64,000 nucleotides of DNA from Linnemannia elongata (GCA_036320915.1 JAXBDG010000026.1:62001-126000), one strand, 5' to 3'; shown: positions 49,901 through 63,061, numbered from the stretch's first letter. Numbers and translations are program-made. Notes: a model not told the origin generated them from the letters alone.

Positions 49901-51507
49901 CCACATTAACATGGACGAGGCCACACAACGGCCATGGAGGAACAGAGGAAACACACACAGCCAGGAGTACGATATATTTATTCGGACGGATCAATGGTCA
50001 ACCTTGGGATGGCCAAGTGCTCGATGGCTTTCGCGGTGGCAGGAGAACAGCAACCGGTCATACAAGGAACAGTCAAAGGATTCGCATCATCCATCAAGCC
50101 TGAACTCATGGGGCTCATAGCAGGCATCATCGCGACACCACAAGACCAGGACGTGTGCATCCGATCCGACAATCAAAAGGTGGTCAAGATGTTCAATGAC
50201 ATTGTCGTCAACAGGAGGAGAGCGTCGGTGAGGGCCAAACTGAGGTGCGATTACGCGGTGGAATGGGCAATAGTAGCGCGGATATGCAGCGAGCGGACAG
50301 GATCCACAACCGTCGAATGGGTCAAGGGACATCGCGGCGACAAGTGGAATGAGGCAGCAGACAAAGCGGCCAAGGAGGCCCAGGCGTTGGTAGGAAAAGA
50401 GTGGGAGGTCAGAGCGGAGGATCAGGACGACCTGCGTTACACAGCAAGAATGGCCGGCACTACACTCGAGATCGATACCAGACAGGCCCTGAAGATGCAG
50501 ACAACCAGACGGTGGCACCAGACATGGAGATCACTCAAGAGGCACAAGAGGTCGATCCAGGACTATGAAGGCACAGACTGGCTCGGTACTCTTGCTATTA
50601 TCCACAACAACAAACCAGTACACACATTCTTCAGTTCGCAGCAGGACACACGACTACGCAGCCACAGGATAAAGAAAATCCATGGCATGCTACCAACAAT
50701 GGACGCCCTTCATGCCCGACGACCAGACCTGTACAAAAACGATCAGTGCCGACAGTGTCATGCGACGACGGAGGACAATGAGCACGTATGGTTATGCCCA
50801 GAGAGCAAGGAGGCCCACGATGAAATCTGGAAGGACGGACTCGGGAGGATCGACTTCTGGGGAGAGATTGCCACGAAACACTACAACAGAGAGAGGAAGA
50901 AGAGAAGGAAGGAGGGAGAAACAGAGCCCAAGGAGATCGGGTGGGTAGCGACGAGCGTCAGAGCATGCAAAGCGGCACTGAGGAGGATCATCCAATGGCC
51001 AAGCACGGAGGACCGTAATGAAGGATACACGGCGATGAGAAGTGGACGGTCAGCCACATACTCAGAGGACTCGTACCCAAGGCTCTTGCCACGGAGTGGG
51101 CCAAAGTCTTCAAGGAGATGCCCAAGAGCGTTGCCGAACACGTCAGCCGACTATTCTGCAAGTACATCGAGAAGGAGGGCCGAGAAAAAATATGGAAACC
51201 GCGATGCGAGAGAACCGTCGAATGGGAGAAACAGCAGGGTATCACAGAAAGACGGAAGCACAAACCCCCGGAGGAGCGGCCCAGGTCCCAATGGCAACAA
51301 ATATATGGACGGAAACCCCGAGCGAATGAATGCGAGTGCGGGCGGCCTCTGGCGGAGCACGAGGAGGGACGATGCCCTGGCGTTCAGAATGATACACATG
51401 CAGCCGACCGAGCGGTGATCGAGGCCTTACTAGGCCGGAGGAGAATGGATATTATGGAAAAAAGAGGAGCGATGACAGTTAAAGAGTTCGAGACGGAAGA
51501 CACCTAG
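46948..51507 (+). pseudogene. LINE polyprotein remnant (copy b)
   Basis: Same domains as copy a. It is open from the 5' junction through the motif B region to about 47765, and again from 48575 through the linker to about 49593. Breaks are near 47766, 47903, 48180, 48573, 49594, 49929 and 51035. The last one, just after the zinc-knuckle domain, is also in copy a at 24353: the downstream frame resumes as DEKWTVSHILRG in both. The other breaks are private to each copy. Confidence 0.85.
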
Positions 51508-51719
51508 TCTTACCCCTTGAACCGCCCCCGAAGGGCAGCAAGGGTCATCCGGAGGTATGCGCAGGTGCGCCTGGCGCAGATTACGGATTGTGTTTCCTCG
51601 GTTTTGCGCAGTACACTTTATCTATTCTGCTTTGCTATAACGACGTAGAATACCGTGCTCGCATGAGCTACACTTAGACTTCCGTTTTCGGATTAAAACT
51701 TTGACGTTCCAAAAAAAAA
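46948..51719 (+). mobile_element. Non-LTR retrotransposon (LINE), long copy b, 5' truncated
   Basis: 4772 bp, the same start point and 3' flank as copy a. I saw only a handful of substitutions between the two (for example near 47038, 47137, 47243, 47335, 47466 and 48788). Identical 5' truncation and flanks mean it arose by duplication of the unit, not by a second insertion. Confidence 0.88.
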
Positions 51720-52152
51720 TTATCTACCGCCCGCATAAAGTGGGACGTGTGGGTCTGTGTGAGAAAAAGGACAGGTGTGCAGGTTAGTGATCGAGTTTCG
51801 ATGTGATCTTGTTTAGTCAAAAAAGAGCTATACCACCCTCTAACTGGCGCTGCCCTCGTTTTGTATCGTGGTTAGACAAGGGCCACAATAATTGTTTCGT
51901 TGCCTTTCTTTACTGTGTACTACACAGTGCATGCTTGTCCGGCAAACACAACTGCTCTCAATTACTTTCTTTCATAAAAGAACACACATCGCAAAGTAGT
52001 GGAAGTCATTGGTGAGGTAGGCCGCAAAATGTGTGTGTATTTAGTATGTGGATGTATTATTACACCTTGATGTATACTATCTTATCCAGCGCATTAAGGT
52101 AAAAAATAGAAGCTTGCTCTCTCTCCGGCTGTCTCTCTTTCTCTCGCTCCCT
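51720..52152. other. Diverged 3' flank behind LINE copy b; no gene seen
   Basis: Same sequence as 25037-25468 apart from small indels (near 51778, 51896, 51968). It joins FMO copy M7. Confidence 0.75.
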
Positions 52153-54226
52153 TTATACAACTTGAGTTGTTTTCGATGGTTCAGTCTCCTCAGGAGCCTT
52201 GATAGACAAACTAGGCTGAGGAGCAGTCTTAATAGTACCCTTGTCCTCAGCTGCTGGCAAAAAGGCAGCCTGGGGACGATTGGTGAACTGGCGACGCTCA
52301 AACTTCCGCACGACCCATGCAGGCATATTCTTCACAATATACCGGGTGGCCTTGGACGAGACAGACTATTATGTACAATAGGGAGGGGACCGGGACAACA
52401 TCAATAACAGAATCAATCGCTGGTCGTTGGGCCTAAATATTGCAAAATGTGATAAAAAGCGAGAAGGCCATCTCTTACCTGACCCGCCATGGTCCTAAAG
52501 GCCTTGCTATTTTCGAATGCCTTCTCAACCCAATCGATGCGCTCCTCTTGGTAGGCCTTGAATGCATCTTCAATCTCCTCCGCGATAGGATGGAAGGGGA
52601 GTCCGTTGATGCGGTTCGCCAATGCTATGGCATCATGCATGGCGTTGGCAGCACCCACACCTCCAGCAGGATTGAACTAAGACACAGTGCAAAAGAGAGT
52701 ATGATAAGTACGCACAATAGTTTACAGTACTGTAGCAATATGCTTACTCATTTCACAACATCATTCGTTGGCTCTACCTTATGGCATGCTAAAATGCAAA
52801 ATCCATAGAAAAAGTGTATAATCGGAGAACCGGGCGGAAAAGGTTAGGCACGATGAAGAAACATGCATATTTGGTGGATACTTGCAAGTATGTGCAAATT
52901 CAAACAGAAAAATGAACATACCATCACCGATGAGAACTGTACGACAGTCGTACCAGGTCTTGAAGACTTTCTCCTCCAGCATGACCTTGGAGATCAACCC
53001 CTTAGGAGAGCGGTCGATCAAGTCTTGAAGAGTGAGGATCTTGTCGCCTCCACTGATAATAGGAAAATCCTTAACTTGCTCGCACATCGCCGCAGCAGCC
53101 TCAGGTCCCCACTCTGAGTTACGAAAAGCGTCATTGTCTTTACTGGTTTCCTCATCAAGGAAGAGAATAGCACCCCAACACACAGTATTCTGGACTGTTG
53201 TTTGCTGTGGACCACTAGCATGAACAATAAAACATAGATGTAGGGGTTAGGGTGGAGAGGCGAAAAAAGTAGGAGCCGGTTGGACCTATCCAAAAAAAAT
53301 CAGTACCTACCGTGTACATCTTGTCAGTTGCGATAAAGTTGCGGAACTGAGAATTCTTGATTGCCAGATCAGGGAACTCTTCGGGAGAAAGAGGTCGAGT
53401 TTGGCCAACAAGGCGGACTGTGCTGAAGGGAAGTGGGAGTGCATCAGATGCTGGGAGCTTGTTCGTCTTCTTCAGCTTTTCGTACAGTCCTTGGCGAACA
53501 GCACTGTAGGCTCCATCAGCTCCGACGAGGATGTCGCCTTCAGCTTCGCTTTTATCGCTGAAGCGAATAAGGACGCCGTTGCCGCCTTGGTCCATGGAGA
53601 GAACCTTCTTTCCCAAGTGAACGCGCTCTTTTGAATCTGGCGGAGAAGCAAATCATAAATCTGAGGTCGAGAAACAATGTATCCGTTGGCACCATACCTA
53701 TTAGGGTAGACGAGAGATGTATGTTAGTTTCTAATTGGCAAGGCGTTCTTTGTTCAAGAAGAGCGAATCAAAAAGGCACCGTTATCTTACAGTTCGTCGT
53801 GCCCCTCGAAATCCACTGAGAATTCGAGCTCTCTATTCTCGTTACACATCTTGATCGCAGAGACGTATTTGCCCAGGGCGAGAAACTCTTCATAAATCCC
53901 GCACTGCTTAAAGAGGTTGGCGGTGGTGCAGTTGAAGTACATCGCCGACCCTATAGCACAAAAAGAGTGTGGGTTAGATGATGGACGTTCTTCTGAGACA
54001 AATAGAGTTATCAGTGATCAATCAATAGAGTAATCCATGAACAGGGTGTTACCAAGGGGCTTGATTTCAGCGGCACGCTCATAGATCTCGAAGGGGATAT
54101 CGGCCTTGTGAAGAAGCATGCAAGGGTCAGACCTGCCAGACCTGCGCCAACGATGAGGACCTTGGGCCGTTTGGCATACATAATAGAACGGTCATGCTTA
54201 AAGGTGACGGCGGGGTTGATCTCCAT
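52153..54226 (-). pseudogene. FAD-dependent monooxygenase, copy M7 (three frameshifts)
   Basis: Exons by homology: 54053-54226, 53791-53950, 53311-53697, 52922-53214, 52778-52788, 52479-52676, 52153-52365. One base is missing in exon 1 near 54121 (inside the FAD-binding segment), one in exon 3 near 53633, and one is extra at the start of exon 4 near 53202. It also has the Glu-to-Gly change near 53000. All three indels are single bases, so the choice between decay and consensus error is open. Confidence 0.8.
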
Positions 54227-54863
54227 GGTGATGACGTTTTACTTTCCTGATCTGAAGCGGCGAGATGAGAGAATGAAGGATGCCGGGAGGGAGAGTCGAT
54301 GTCGTGTGGTGGGGATGATGAGCGATGGGAATGGAGAAAAAAGTAGATCAAGGAAAAAAAATGATCAACGGGGAAGAGAGATGCGGAAGGGCAAAGAAGT
54401 GGGCGTCGAGGAAAGAGGTACATAGGGAGGGAGAGCAAGTAGTCTCTCATGTCGCACAACGGATAGAGATGCAAAATAAAACAAACAGAGCAAAGGAGCA
54501 TGGGCAAATAGACTTTTCCTACTGTGGGACAACATAGAGTAGGGGGTGGGGCATCGACTGTGCGACGAGCTGGCTTGGTTAACCATATGAATGGTAAACG
54601 ACATATTACACGAGTGCATGCGACACCAATGCTCCGGCCAGCACTCAGAGATGGATGCCTGTCTACACACCTTCCTTTGAGCAATGACTATGATACAATA
54701 CAACGAATATATTAGCAACGTATAAGGTTGTTTATGTGTGTGTGTATGTTGGAAATTGAAGCCGCTGGCTGAATCTGGGTGGTTGGGTGAATGGCAACTC
54801 TATACATTCAACTGTGATATAGATGTCGTGTGGCGTGTCTGTCATTTGGTGGCCGCATTGCTC

Positions 54864-55311
54864 TCAATCCTTTTGCTTCTCTGAGCGCTCCGGTAAGACA
54901 GGCAAGAGGTCTGAAAATTTAGCAATCAGATAATTAGTTGAAAAATTCTTTGGTGTCTGGAGGTGCGCGCTGTGTGTCCCGGCCACCTTCGCTTTTGTGG
55001 TAATCTTGGGGGGTGCTCCTCGAGTGCCCGTGTCTGTATTGCATAATGCCCTTCGGGTGCCCGTGCCGTCTCTTGGCGTCAACACTGCAGTCCCGTTAGC
55101 TGAGGGGAAGTTATCTGAGGGAAGGGGGAGAAGATAGGGGAGCGTCTGCTGCTGTTTTTCATTTCGATGGTCTCTCTTACCGTCTTGATTTTTTCGACGA
55201 CGGGCCCGTGTGCTCTTGGCTGTTCTTGTGCACATACCAACGCCCGCTGTCTGTCTCCAGTTTTGACAGCCTCTCTTGTGCCTTAACATTTTCGGGGGCG
55301 TCCTTAAGCAT
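54864..55311 (-). CDS. Possible small gene S, unit U7
   Basis: Two extra bases (near 55160 and 54980) fall in the proposed introns, so the three-exon reading is unaffected. That the indels spare the proposed exons is weak support for the model. Confidence 0.3.
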
Positions 55312-55933
55312 GAAAGGAGGCTAACGAGAGGATAAAGAGGCGGCCTGTGCGAAAAAAAACACGTCAATATTCATGTATCTTTAGCATGCAAACGAACCTT
55401 TCAGCTGGCAGGTCAAATTCGTTCGAACCGTACTAGAATGGTACCCGCGCGGAGGAAGTTGAAAAATAAAGGAGAGGAGAACGGAAGGTCTTCATTCGCC
55501 CAACACAGTACTTGGCGTCCAATGCAGTACAGTTATAGTACAATGCAGTGGTAGAGAACAAAATACAGTTGACCAAAGAAAAGCAAGCAAGCTTTCTTGA
55601 AGCGCAAAGACGGAGAATACTCTCGAGCCAACCAACGGTTGATTAATTGATCAGTAGTTGTTGACAGCGCTGTCGATTTCCTTTACAGTAGCAACGGAGG
55701 TGACTTTTTGGTCATTGGCGATTGTTTCCCCGAACCCTGGAGCACTTGGAATGGGAAGGAGAAAAGGTACTATTCTAGGTCAATAGAGTAAAGATGCCAG
55801 AGCTGTAAGCTCGTCTTTTGTCGCTGTAAGAGATTCGAAATTGCCACGTTAAGCACAACTCTCAAGTGGTCGAAGTCAGGTATGGGTCAGTAAGATTTTA
55901 TTTTCACGTCCTCTGTAAGAATTCAAGAGTTGA

Positions 55934-58379
55934 TCACTTCGTGCCGGCATTTTGTTGCACTGGGATCTGCAATCCAGGTGATTTGCCACCAGCTGCTGAC
56001 TCCAGATCGATCTTCAGCACATACTGCCTCACACGCTGTATATCAGCAGGGACGGTACGGTAAACCTTCCCCTCAGAGGTCAAGTAGTCCTGCTTCTCGA
56101 AATCGGCATACACATGACCTGGGACGACAAAAATAAGCCGAGGCTCGTCATGAGGAAGAATCCAGCGAGCTTGAATGAGGTTTGTCGATAAGTTTTGAGA
56201 GCGGCAGTCCTTTGATGGGGTGGTTCTTGGATACCGTGATTTGGAATAGGTCTCTGGGGGCGAGCAGCAGATCGACACAGGCATAGTTGCAAATCTTTGG
56301 TATGCATAGTGTGCCTGCCGTGACCGGGGTAATCGTGTTGAAATGCGTTACCTCTGGATTCCGCGGGATTTCCAAACGAGCAGACTGCCCAGTCTCGAGA
56401 TCCTTGAGCTCAAAGATGTGGCCGCCCTCTCGGAAGGTACGGAGGACATATGCTTCGAACATAATACCGCTAGCGCTTCCGTTGGGATCCATGACGAGCT
56501 TCTTCAACATTTGGGTGCAAGTGTCCTGACTCAGTAAAGCGGCAACCTTCTCAGCGACGTATGTTGAAGCCCATTCCAATCGAAAGGTGTCATGATCATC
56601 CATGGGCCAACGGTGAATCAGACGGCTGCTGAAGTCCAGCGTGTCTCTCCCTTGCGAGAAGTATTGCATCAATATCACCGGGTCTTTGACTCTGTCGAGG
56701 GCTTGTTCTAGACGCTCACATGCCATGACCTTGGCACGCTCAAGGTCATTAGGACGTAGGCTTAAGTTCTAGCGATGAATTAGATCAAGGCGTAATAGAG
56801 CTGTGATTAAAATAGAAAACAGGCTGTCTGCGCATTGAATATCTCCAAAAGTAAAAGCTATTCTCAAAGAAAAGCGTTGTGGTTTTGGCCTATAAGATAC
56901 CTGCATCGGCCTTTCTAGGACATATCTCGGCACGCCGCCTATCTTTGAGTAGAGTTCTTCCACCGCTTCCAAAGGAACCACCTCGAAGCCGACGACACTG
57001 ATCCTGCACTTCTTCAACTCTTCCAGACTCCATGGGGCCATATAGTAACGCCATGCTACCCTTTTGTCGACGTCCTGATATTGGTGGGCTTCGGAAAATA
57101 GGGTCTTTGGCGAAGCTGAAATGACGGTCTTGGCTCGACCGAGTACTGGATCAGGAGTGCTGTCGACAAAATACCATGTGTCGGGTAGACTGAGAAAGGG
57201 TTCAAAAGTCTCGATATCCCCGGATCTGACCGTAGAGCGCCCTCCAAAGACGTAGCATTTCGCGCTCCGTTTGGTGTGGAAAACGATTATCGGAGGGTTG
57301 TCGTCGTCGCTCTCGGCAAGAAGTCGGATGGCGAAGTACACTAGGAAGGCCGATTTGCCGATCCCAGATGTACCTGTAACAATGACATGCTTTTTTCAAC
57401 TCGTTCCCAGTATACGGTGTATTGTTCTCAAACGTCCCGAGGATTGTGTCGTAAAGATCTTTGTACGCCTCTCTGACATAGATATCGTTTGTATCGACGA
57501 CTGGAAGTAAGATGCCGCGAGGAGCCGATATCTTGTCCATGTCTTTGATGTTGGCGCCGTGCAACTCGAGGGCAGTGCGAGACAATGAGCTAAAAATGTC
57601 ATCTCCAGCAATATCCTGACCAATGGAAGCAAGCAATGAGACCCCTCTCTTTCCTGCTTAGACGAGAGAGGTAAACTTGGTCATCCACCACAGCCTTCTC
57701 AGTGAGACCAGCCTCTTCAATTGCATCCTTCAGAGTGTGCGGACGATGGCGCTTCCTGCTGGAAGAGGGTCCTGGTAAGAGAAAGGTGGCACAAGAGATG
57801 TACCAATCAAGAATATTAGCAACTTGTACAATGTCCGTGGATAATTGAATGAAAGCAAAGGGCTCCTTTAGACACAGCTGAAGACAAATATTCACCTGCA
57901 TCTTCCTCACGGTCTCTTTTCGCAACTATAGGAAATAAAAAAAAATAAAAAAAAGTAGGTAAATAACGCAAATGGAGATCACAATAGAGTTATGCTGAGA
58001 TGTTCATACGCAAGGCGTATTTGAAAGCAAAGCGCGTTTGCATTACCTGGCAAGGGTCGCTGGACAATGACGTGAATCGTGTCTTCTGGCAAATCAGCAT
58101 CAAAGACCATGGAGAGCTTGTTGGTCCACCCTCAGTTTTTTTTTCACAGGCACAGAGTCGAGCAGAACAGGAAGGTCGTTGTCGTCGTCGTCATGAATTG
58201 AGACGCGCCATAGAGTGAGCTTGTCAGCACTCAACATCCTGAAAGTCGTTGGTCTTCTTGGTCTTGATGAGCCCCTTGAGGTCGCCGATGGTCTTGGTTG
58301 ACTCGATCTCAACAGGGAACGCGTTGGAGGTAGCCTCTCCATCAACGAGACAGAACAGAGTGAGGTGATTGTCGTTCAT
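55934..58379 (-). pseudogene. Crinkler gene, copy C7, type B (frameshifts)
   Basis: Exons by homology: 58047-58379, 57896-57925, 56901-57771, 55934-56768. It matches C4 through the NTPase and nuclease region but keeps the 13 bases missing there (near 56512-56524). It has extra bases near 58127, 58230, 57643, 57391 and 56181. It ends at the early type B stop. A MULE is inserted about 360 bp upstream of its start codon. Confidence 0.77.
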
Positions 58380-58707
58380 GGCGTAGAATAAACTGAAAAA
58401 ATGACAGAGAGAGATGGCAAGGGCTGTAAAGAAGGCAGAATTGAAAAGAAAACAAGAGAAAAGAAAGATGTGGAAAGAAAGAAAAAAGAAGGCGAGGGAT
58501 AAAAAAAAAGGAAGTGGTGACGAAGGCGATGAAGGCGTGAGAATGGTGGCAAAGGAAAAGAATGGGAGGTGTGAGAAAGTTGGCAAAGGCGCTGAAGAAA
58601 AGGCGGGAGCGTAGTAAAGAAAGGAATAGTAAAGGTAGAGAAGGCAAAACTATGAGGGCACGGGAGTGGTAAGCTAAGACTATGCATCATGAAATATAAT
58701 GATGACA

Positions 58708-58741
58708 TCATCATTATATGTCACATGACGTTAGAAAGGGG
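58708..58741 (+). repeat. Left copy of the 34-bp direct repeat flanking the MULE
   Basis: Begins TCATCATTATATGTCACATG and ends AAAGGGG next to the left terminus. Units without the MULE have this sequence once. Confidence 0.92.
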
Positions 58742-58890
58742 GAATCTCCTTATGAAGGCCCCGATTCTGGACAAAAATACAGCTTTTGCGATCTCCCTTT
58801 CTTCTACGTCAGCGGTTTGATTCTCGTCCCTAATTGCAAGAATAAACATCAGGCTGTTCTCCTCTGCCTTCCGATACACAATCTTCCCTC

Positions 58891-58978
58891 TTTCACACAC
58901 AAGCACCCCCTCTCTCACACACAAGCACCCTTCTCGCACACACAAGCATCCTTCTCTCACACACAAGCATCTCTCTCC
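58891..58978 (+). repeat. Minisatellite, 21-22 bp x 4, inside the MULE 5' region
   Basis: Four copies of a CACACACAAGCA(C/T)C core starting at 58894, 58916, 58937 and 58958, pyrimidine-rich between cores. It lies just upstream of the transposase ATG, so it is probably in the leader or promoter. Confidence 0.85.
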
Positions 58979-59007
58979 CATACAAAGTCGTCCTCTTCAC
59001 TCGCGTC

Positions 59008-61928
59008 ATGGACACCCAAGCGGCCGTCAACTGGATGGTCACAGAGGACTATTCGAGAGAACCCTTCGATGACGCGCTATCAAAGCTGTCCAGCTCGTTG
59101 GTGAGTTGCTTATTATTAATATTGCTTGGTGCCTACCATCATGAAACGACGCTGTCGATATAAGCACGATGCTTGGTTTACTCACACTCAATCCGTGTCT
59201 ACGCTATTATTAAGATCTTACGTCTAGCTGATATGGACTCGGGTCTTGCTGAGGACGGTCAAGCTGAGAATGACCAAACTAAGGACATGGTCCGAAGATT
59301 CACCCGAGGCCGAAGGAAGTGATGAATCCGAGAGCGAGACAGACGGCGGAGCCGGGCACGATGAGGCCGCATCTTCCGGAGACGGTATTGCAGGTGTCGA
59401 CAGCAGGGTGATGAATATCTGCGAAGTGAGCGTCAAGACAGACCGTGTGCCCATGAGAGCGAGGCAGGCAGCCGACCTCCAGCGAAATGTGCTCAATGCT
59501 ATCCGTGATTCACTCTTCGATGACCCCTATATCATTGAAACGGCTGAGACCTATGGGTTTCCGGAAGGTAAACGGATTACCTTGAGTGAGAAGAAGGAGG
59601 GGCGCTGTCTGGTCTTCTATGTCAAGGCAGCCTTTTTCGAGGACTGGCTGAAGCGACACTCGGACTGCATCGGCACCAGCTTCACGTTGCGCACCAAGCC
59701 TCACCCTTACTCCACTAACGTCAAAGAAAGCAGCACCCAGGCCAAAAAGGACAAGGCAGGGCAGATTCTCAGTCGATACAGCTGTCATTGCAAAAGCAAA
59801 AAGTACGAGGTCAAGGCCGAATCAAGGGTGGAAAGAAGGAAAAGACCAGATTGCGTTTGCCTTCCATCAGTTGTAACTGCCGGTCGTCCATTAAAGCTAC
59901 GTTTAGACCACGGTCAACGAGTGATGGCATGCCCGGCAATACATGCATGATCGAATATTTTTTCGAGCACAACCACAAGCTTGGATGCGCGGAGAACATT
60001 GGGAGCATGCGGAAATCGGAGGCTGTCAAGCTGAGGATCAAAGCCATGCTCATGAGAGGAATGTCCATCAATGCCATCATGGAGCAGTTGACGATAGACC
60101 ACGCCAGGTTTGCTCGCTTCTTGGAGGGAAAGGGGACCATGGCGTTGTCTAGGGACAATTTTATCACCTACGACGACGTCTACAACATCTTGTACGCCAT
60201 TACAGCCAAGGAAGTCAGGAAGAGCAACGACGACATGATATCCGCAAGACTATGGATGGAGGAACTGGACAGGAACAACTACTTTACCTTCTATGACAAG
60301 GCAAACAGCGTGTACCATGGATTCTCATCGCCCTGGCAGTTGGATCAACTCAGGCAATGGGGCGATGTGTTCTGCTTTGATGGTACCCATCATGCCCGCG
60401 GGTAAGCGTTTCCCTTGAACACTCGTATTTTGTACTGTTTGATTTTGGCTGCCATCTTGTCTCTTACTCCTTGTAACTGTTCTCTATGGTGCTTTAGACG
60501 AGACACATACTTATTTACCATTGTTGTAAAGAACAAGGAAACAGGCTTCGGCATCCCTGTCGCGTTCCTGTTGACGAAGACTCAAAAGTGGGAACTCTTG
60601 AAGGAATGGCTTTGTCAGCTGAAAGCAAAGATGGACCAACTGTGTGCCGAGCCGTATTTCCCTACCGCTGTAATCACTGACCAAGGCACAAACGAGATCA
60701 ATGCCATCCAATATGCTTTCGATTTCAAGCCGCGCATATTTTACTGTGCGTGGCATATCTTGCAAGCTTGGGAGCGCAACTTCACCAAGGAAAAACTCGG
60801 CATGGATAATATCTCCATAGCTAAAAAGAAGGAAAGGAAAGACAGGGTAAGTGAGACTTTTCTGACTAGTTTGTAAACGACTCTTTTAAAGACATGATGT
60901 AACTATGCTATTCATATGCTGCGTTGAAGCCAATAATGAAGGGGATTATATTAATGTAGGCGTTTATTGCTGTGTTCGTCTTACACCAGGTACGGAAACA
61001 GCTCAAAGGCATCCTCTATGCACGGACGGAGGAGGAGTCCAACACTTTGCTGGACGCGTTTAGAAATGAGTGGCAAGACATTGCGTCCGAGTTTATCAAG
61101 TACCTGGACGCCAACTACCTGGCTCATGAGGCGGACAGGAGGCGTTGGATGTTTTGTCACCGCCAACAAGTCGCTTATGGTTGTATCAACACCAATAACT
61201 TCATCGAGAGCTGGCATAACACCTTGAAGAAACACTTCTTCAAAGACAAGCAACAACGGCGCCTGGATTCAGTGATCCATACTCTCGCCAAGAAAGCCGT
61301 GCCGCACTTTCAACAGATGTGTGTCCGTCACATTGTGCAAGTTGGGAAGATGACTCCTGGTCGCAAGAAGGCTCTGATCGCAAGGCTGGCGGCCCAGAAC
61401 CACATCGATCGCACTCGAATGCAAGACCCTGGAAAACTCCTTCTGCTACAATCTGATGACGATTCAGTGCTAAAGGTTCCATCATTCACCATCCCCGACG
61501 TCTCTTACGACCTGACAGTCGATTGGGATCTTGGGATGGCAGGGCAGTTTCGCAAGTGTACCTGTGCTGACTTTTCAAGTACGCACATGGTCTGCAAACA
61601 CCTAGCCTTGGCGGAAATTGCATTTCCAAACACTGATTATCGCCCCAAAGGTCACTTGGAGTTCCGAGCAGACCCTATGCCTTTGAGCTCTGAGGAGGAG
61701 CTTTCACTGCAACCCGCTCCTACGGTTTTGACGGTTGCTCAGACTCTCAGTAGCATTGTCGACTCCATTAATAGTTACATTAGCGTTATGGACCCAGATA
61801 AGGCTGTGCCGAACGATGACGAGGTTTTATCTACGATGAAGAGAGCTCGCGACCTACTTCATGCGCATATGCCAGTCAAAGAAGGGTACAGTCTCAGTAA
61901 CAAGCGTCAAAGGCAGCGCCCTAAATAA
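59008..61928 (+). CDS. MULE transposase with SWIM zinc finger
   Basis: Exons: 59008-59100, 59228-60401, 60498-60846, 60990-61928, all with GT..AG borders. Features in order: acidic Ser/Glu-rich N-terminus; a DNA-binding-like region with CHC..CNC cysteines around 59783-59880 and FEHNHKLGC near 59961; the DDE core with FCFDGTHHARG (first Asp, exon 2/3 junction), VITDQGTNEINAIQYAF (second Asp, near 60670) and the CAWHILQAWERNF helix; then a C-terminal SWIM finger, CTC...CKH near 61560-61600. It would cut and join the element termini. Exon 2 seems to need frame changes near 59285 and 59815, so this copy may be inactive or carry sequence errors. The start ATG gives 31 codons before the first intron. 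Confidence 0.82.
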
Positions 61929-63005
61929 AACATGCTTATTCATCTCTACTTGTCACTGCGAAGGAGTCATTTTATATCAAGAGTGTATCCCAAGATCAAA
62001 TACAAGTGTCTTTGGTTGACAAGTATGCAAGACTTGTGTAATGAGGTTGATATGTAAAAAAAATGCTCAAGTACAGGGAATCAGCCAATAAGCATCAAGG
62101 ATTTATCTCTCTGACTCGACACAATTCAGACCTCTCGCATTAGGACACTCTTCGCTAGGACGATCATAACTGCCGCAATACTGCCACTGGAGAAGCACTG
62201 CTCAATCCAGCGCGGAGAAGAGTTCAGGAGCTTCAAGACAAGGCATTTAAGAGACGATTCTGTTGAGGAATGATAGAGCTGCTACCGCCTAAAACCTCTG
62301 CAGTCGCTCTTACATAAAAAATGCCCAACTTTTGCATCTAAAAACGCATGCTATTCCATCAAAACCGAAGATATAACCATGAAACTTGGATGGTTAATAC
62401 TCTTGAACAACTACCATGTCCTAAGTCTCGTTTTCCTTGGTTCTATGCAGTAGTTGTAGAGCTACTACTTATTAGTTAACGCCAAATGGGGTAATTAAAG
62501 TACCTGGAGACTTTGAATAGAGAATACGGTTGCTTTTTTCTATCTACGGCGTAGTTTTTTTGATGTCATTGGATTTTCCATTAGAAAAAGCACTTGTTCA
62601 TGTAGTTTCATGAGTTTTCATGGACTACTTATTCCGCATGATAAGTCTTTCGAAAGTTGATGAAGAATAGATCAAAATGTTCTCTAGGATGCATCCTTTA
62701 CGCGTTTTTTGGTCTTCATGGATAAACTACGAGTATTAAAATTAGACCAAAACGGCTAAAACTTCTTGAAGACATAGGCATTAGAGTGCTCTATCCATCC
62801 TAAAAAGACTGATGGTAGCTGACCATTTGTGAACGACTTCACTTAGAAGCGACTCTATTGACAGGAAAAACCGTAGGTGGCACATTGAGGATTCTCTTAA
62901 TGCATTGCATTTAAAGAAAATTTCTCTTATGGGAAGAAAGGAGACTGCTATTTTATGGCCCTTGGCGAGCCTTCTCCTGAAATCGGGGCCTTCATAAGGA
63001 GATTC
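61929..63005 (+). other. MULE 3' non-coding region; no gene seen
   Basis: 1077 bp of AT-rich sequence between the transposase stop and the right terminus, without an open frame of note. It contains several short homopolymer runs and no similarity to the host unit. Confidence 0.7.
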
Positions 63006-63039
63006 TCATCATTATATGTCACATGACGTTAGAAAGGGG
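63006..63039 (+). repeat. Right copy of the 34-bp direct repeat flanking the MULE
   Basis: Identical over 34 bp to 58708-58741 and starts on the base after the right terminus. It then continues into the normal unit sequence (AGATTTTTTGGGG). Confidence 0.92.
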
Positions 63040-63061
63040 AGATTTTTTGGGGGGTATTTCC

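Larger units (their letters stand above)
41405..53234. repeat. Tandem unit U6 carrying a long LINE
   Basis: 11830-bp unit, nearly identical to U3 including LINE position, the diverged flank behind it and CRN type A. It has many extra single-base indels in CRN exon 3 (45073-45941). Confidence 0.93.
58742..63005 (+). mobile_element. Mutator-like DNA transposon (MULE)
   Basis: 4264 bp bounded by perfect 25-bp terminal inverted repeats at 58742-58766 and 62981-63005, beginning GAATCTCCTTATGAAGG. It encodes one spliced transposase in plus orientation. A 34-bp direct repeat abuts both termini exactly (58708-58741 and 63006-63039), although MULEs normally duplicate about 8-11 bp. It lies about 360 bp upstream of the CRN copy 7 start. 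Confidence 0.9.

Noticed and set aside
58891..58978. CRISPR-like array
   Set aside because: Only four short pyrimidine/CA-rich units without unique spacers; it is a minisatellite inside the MULE.
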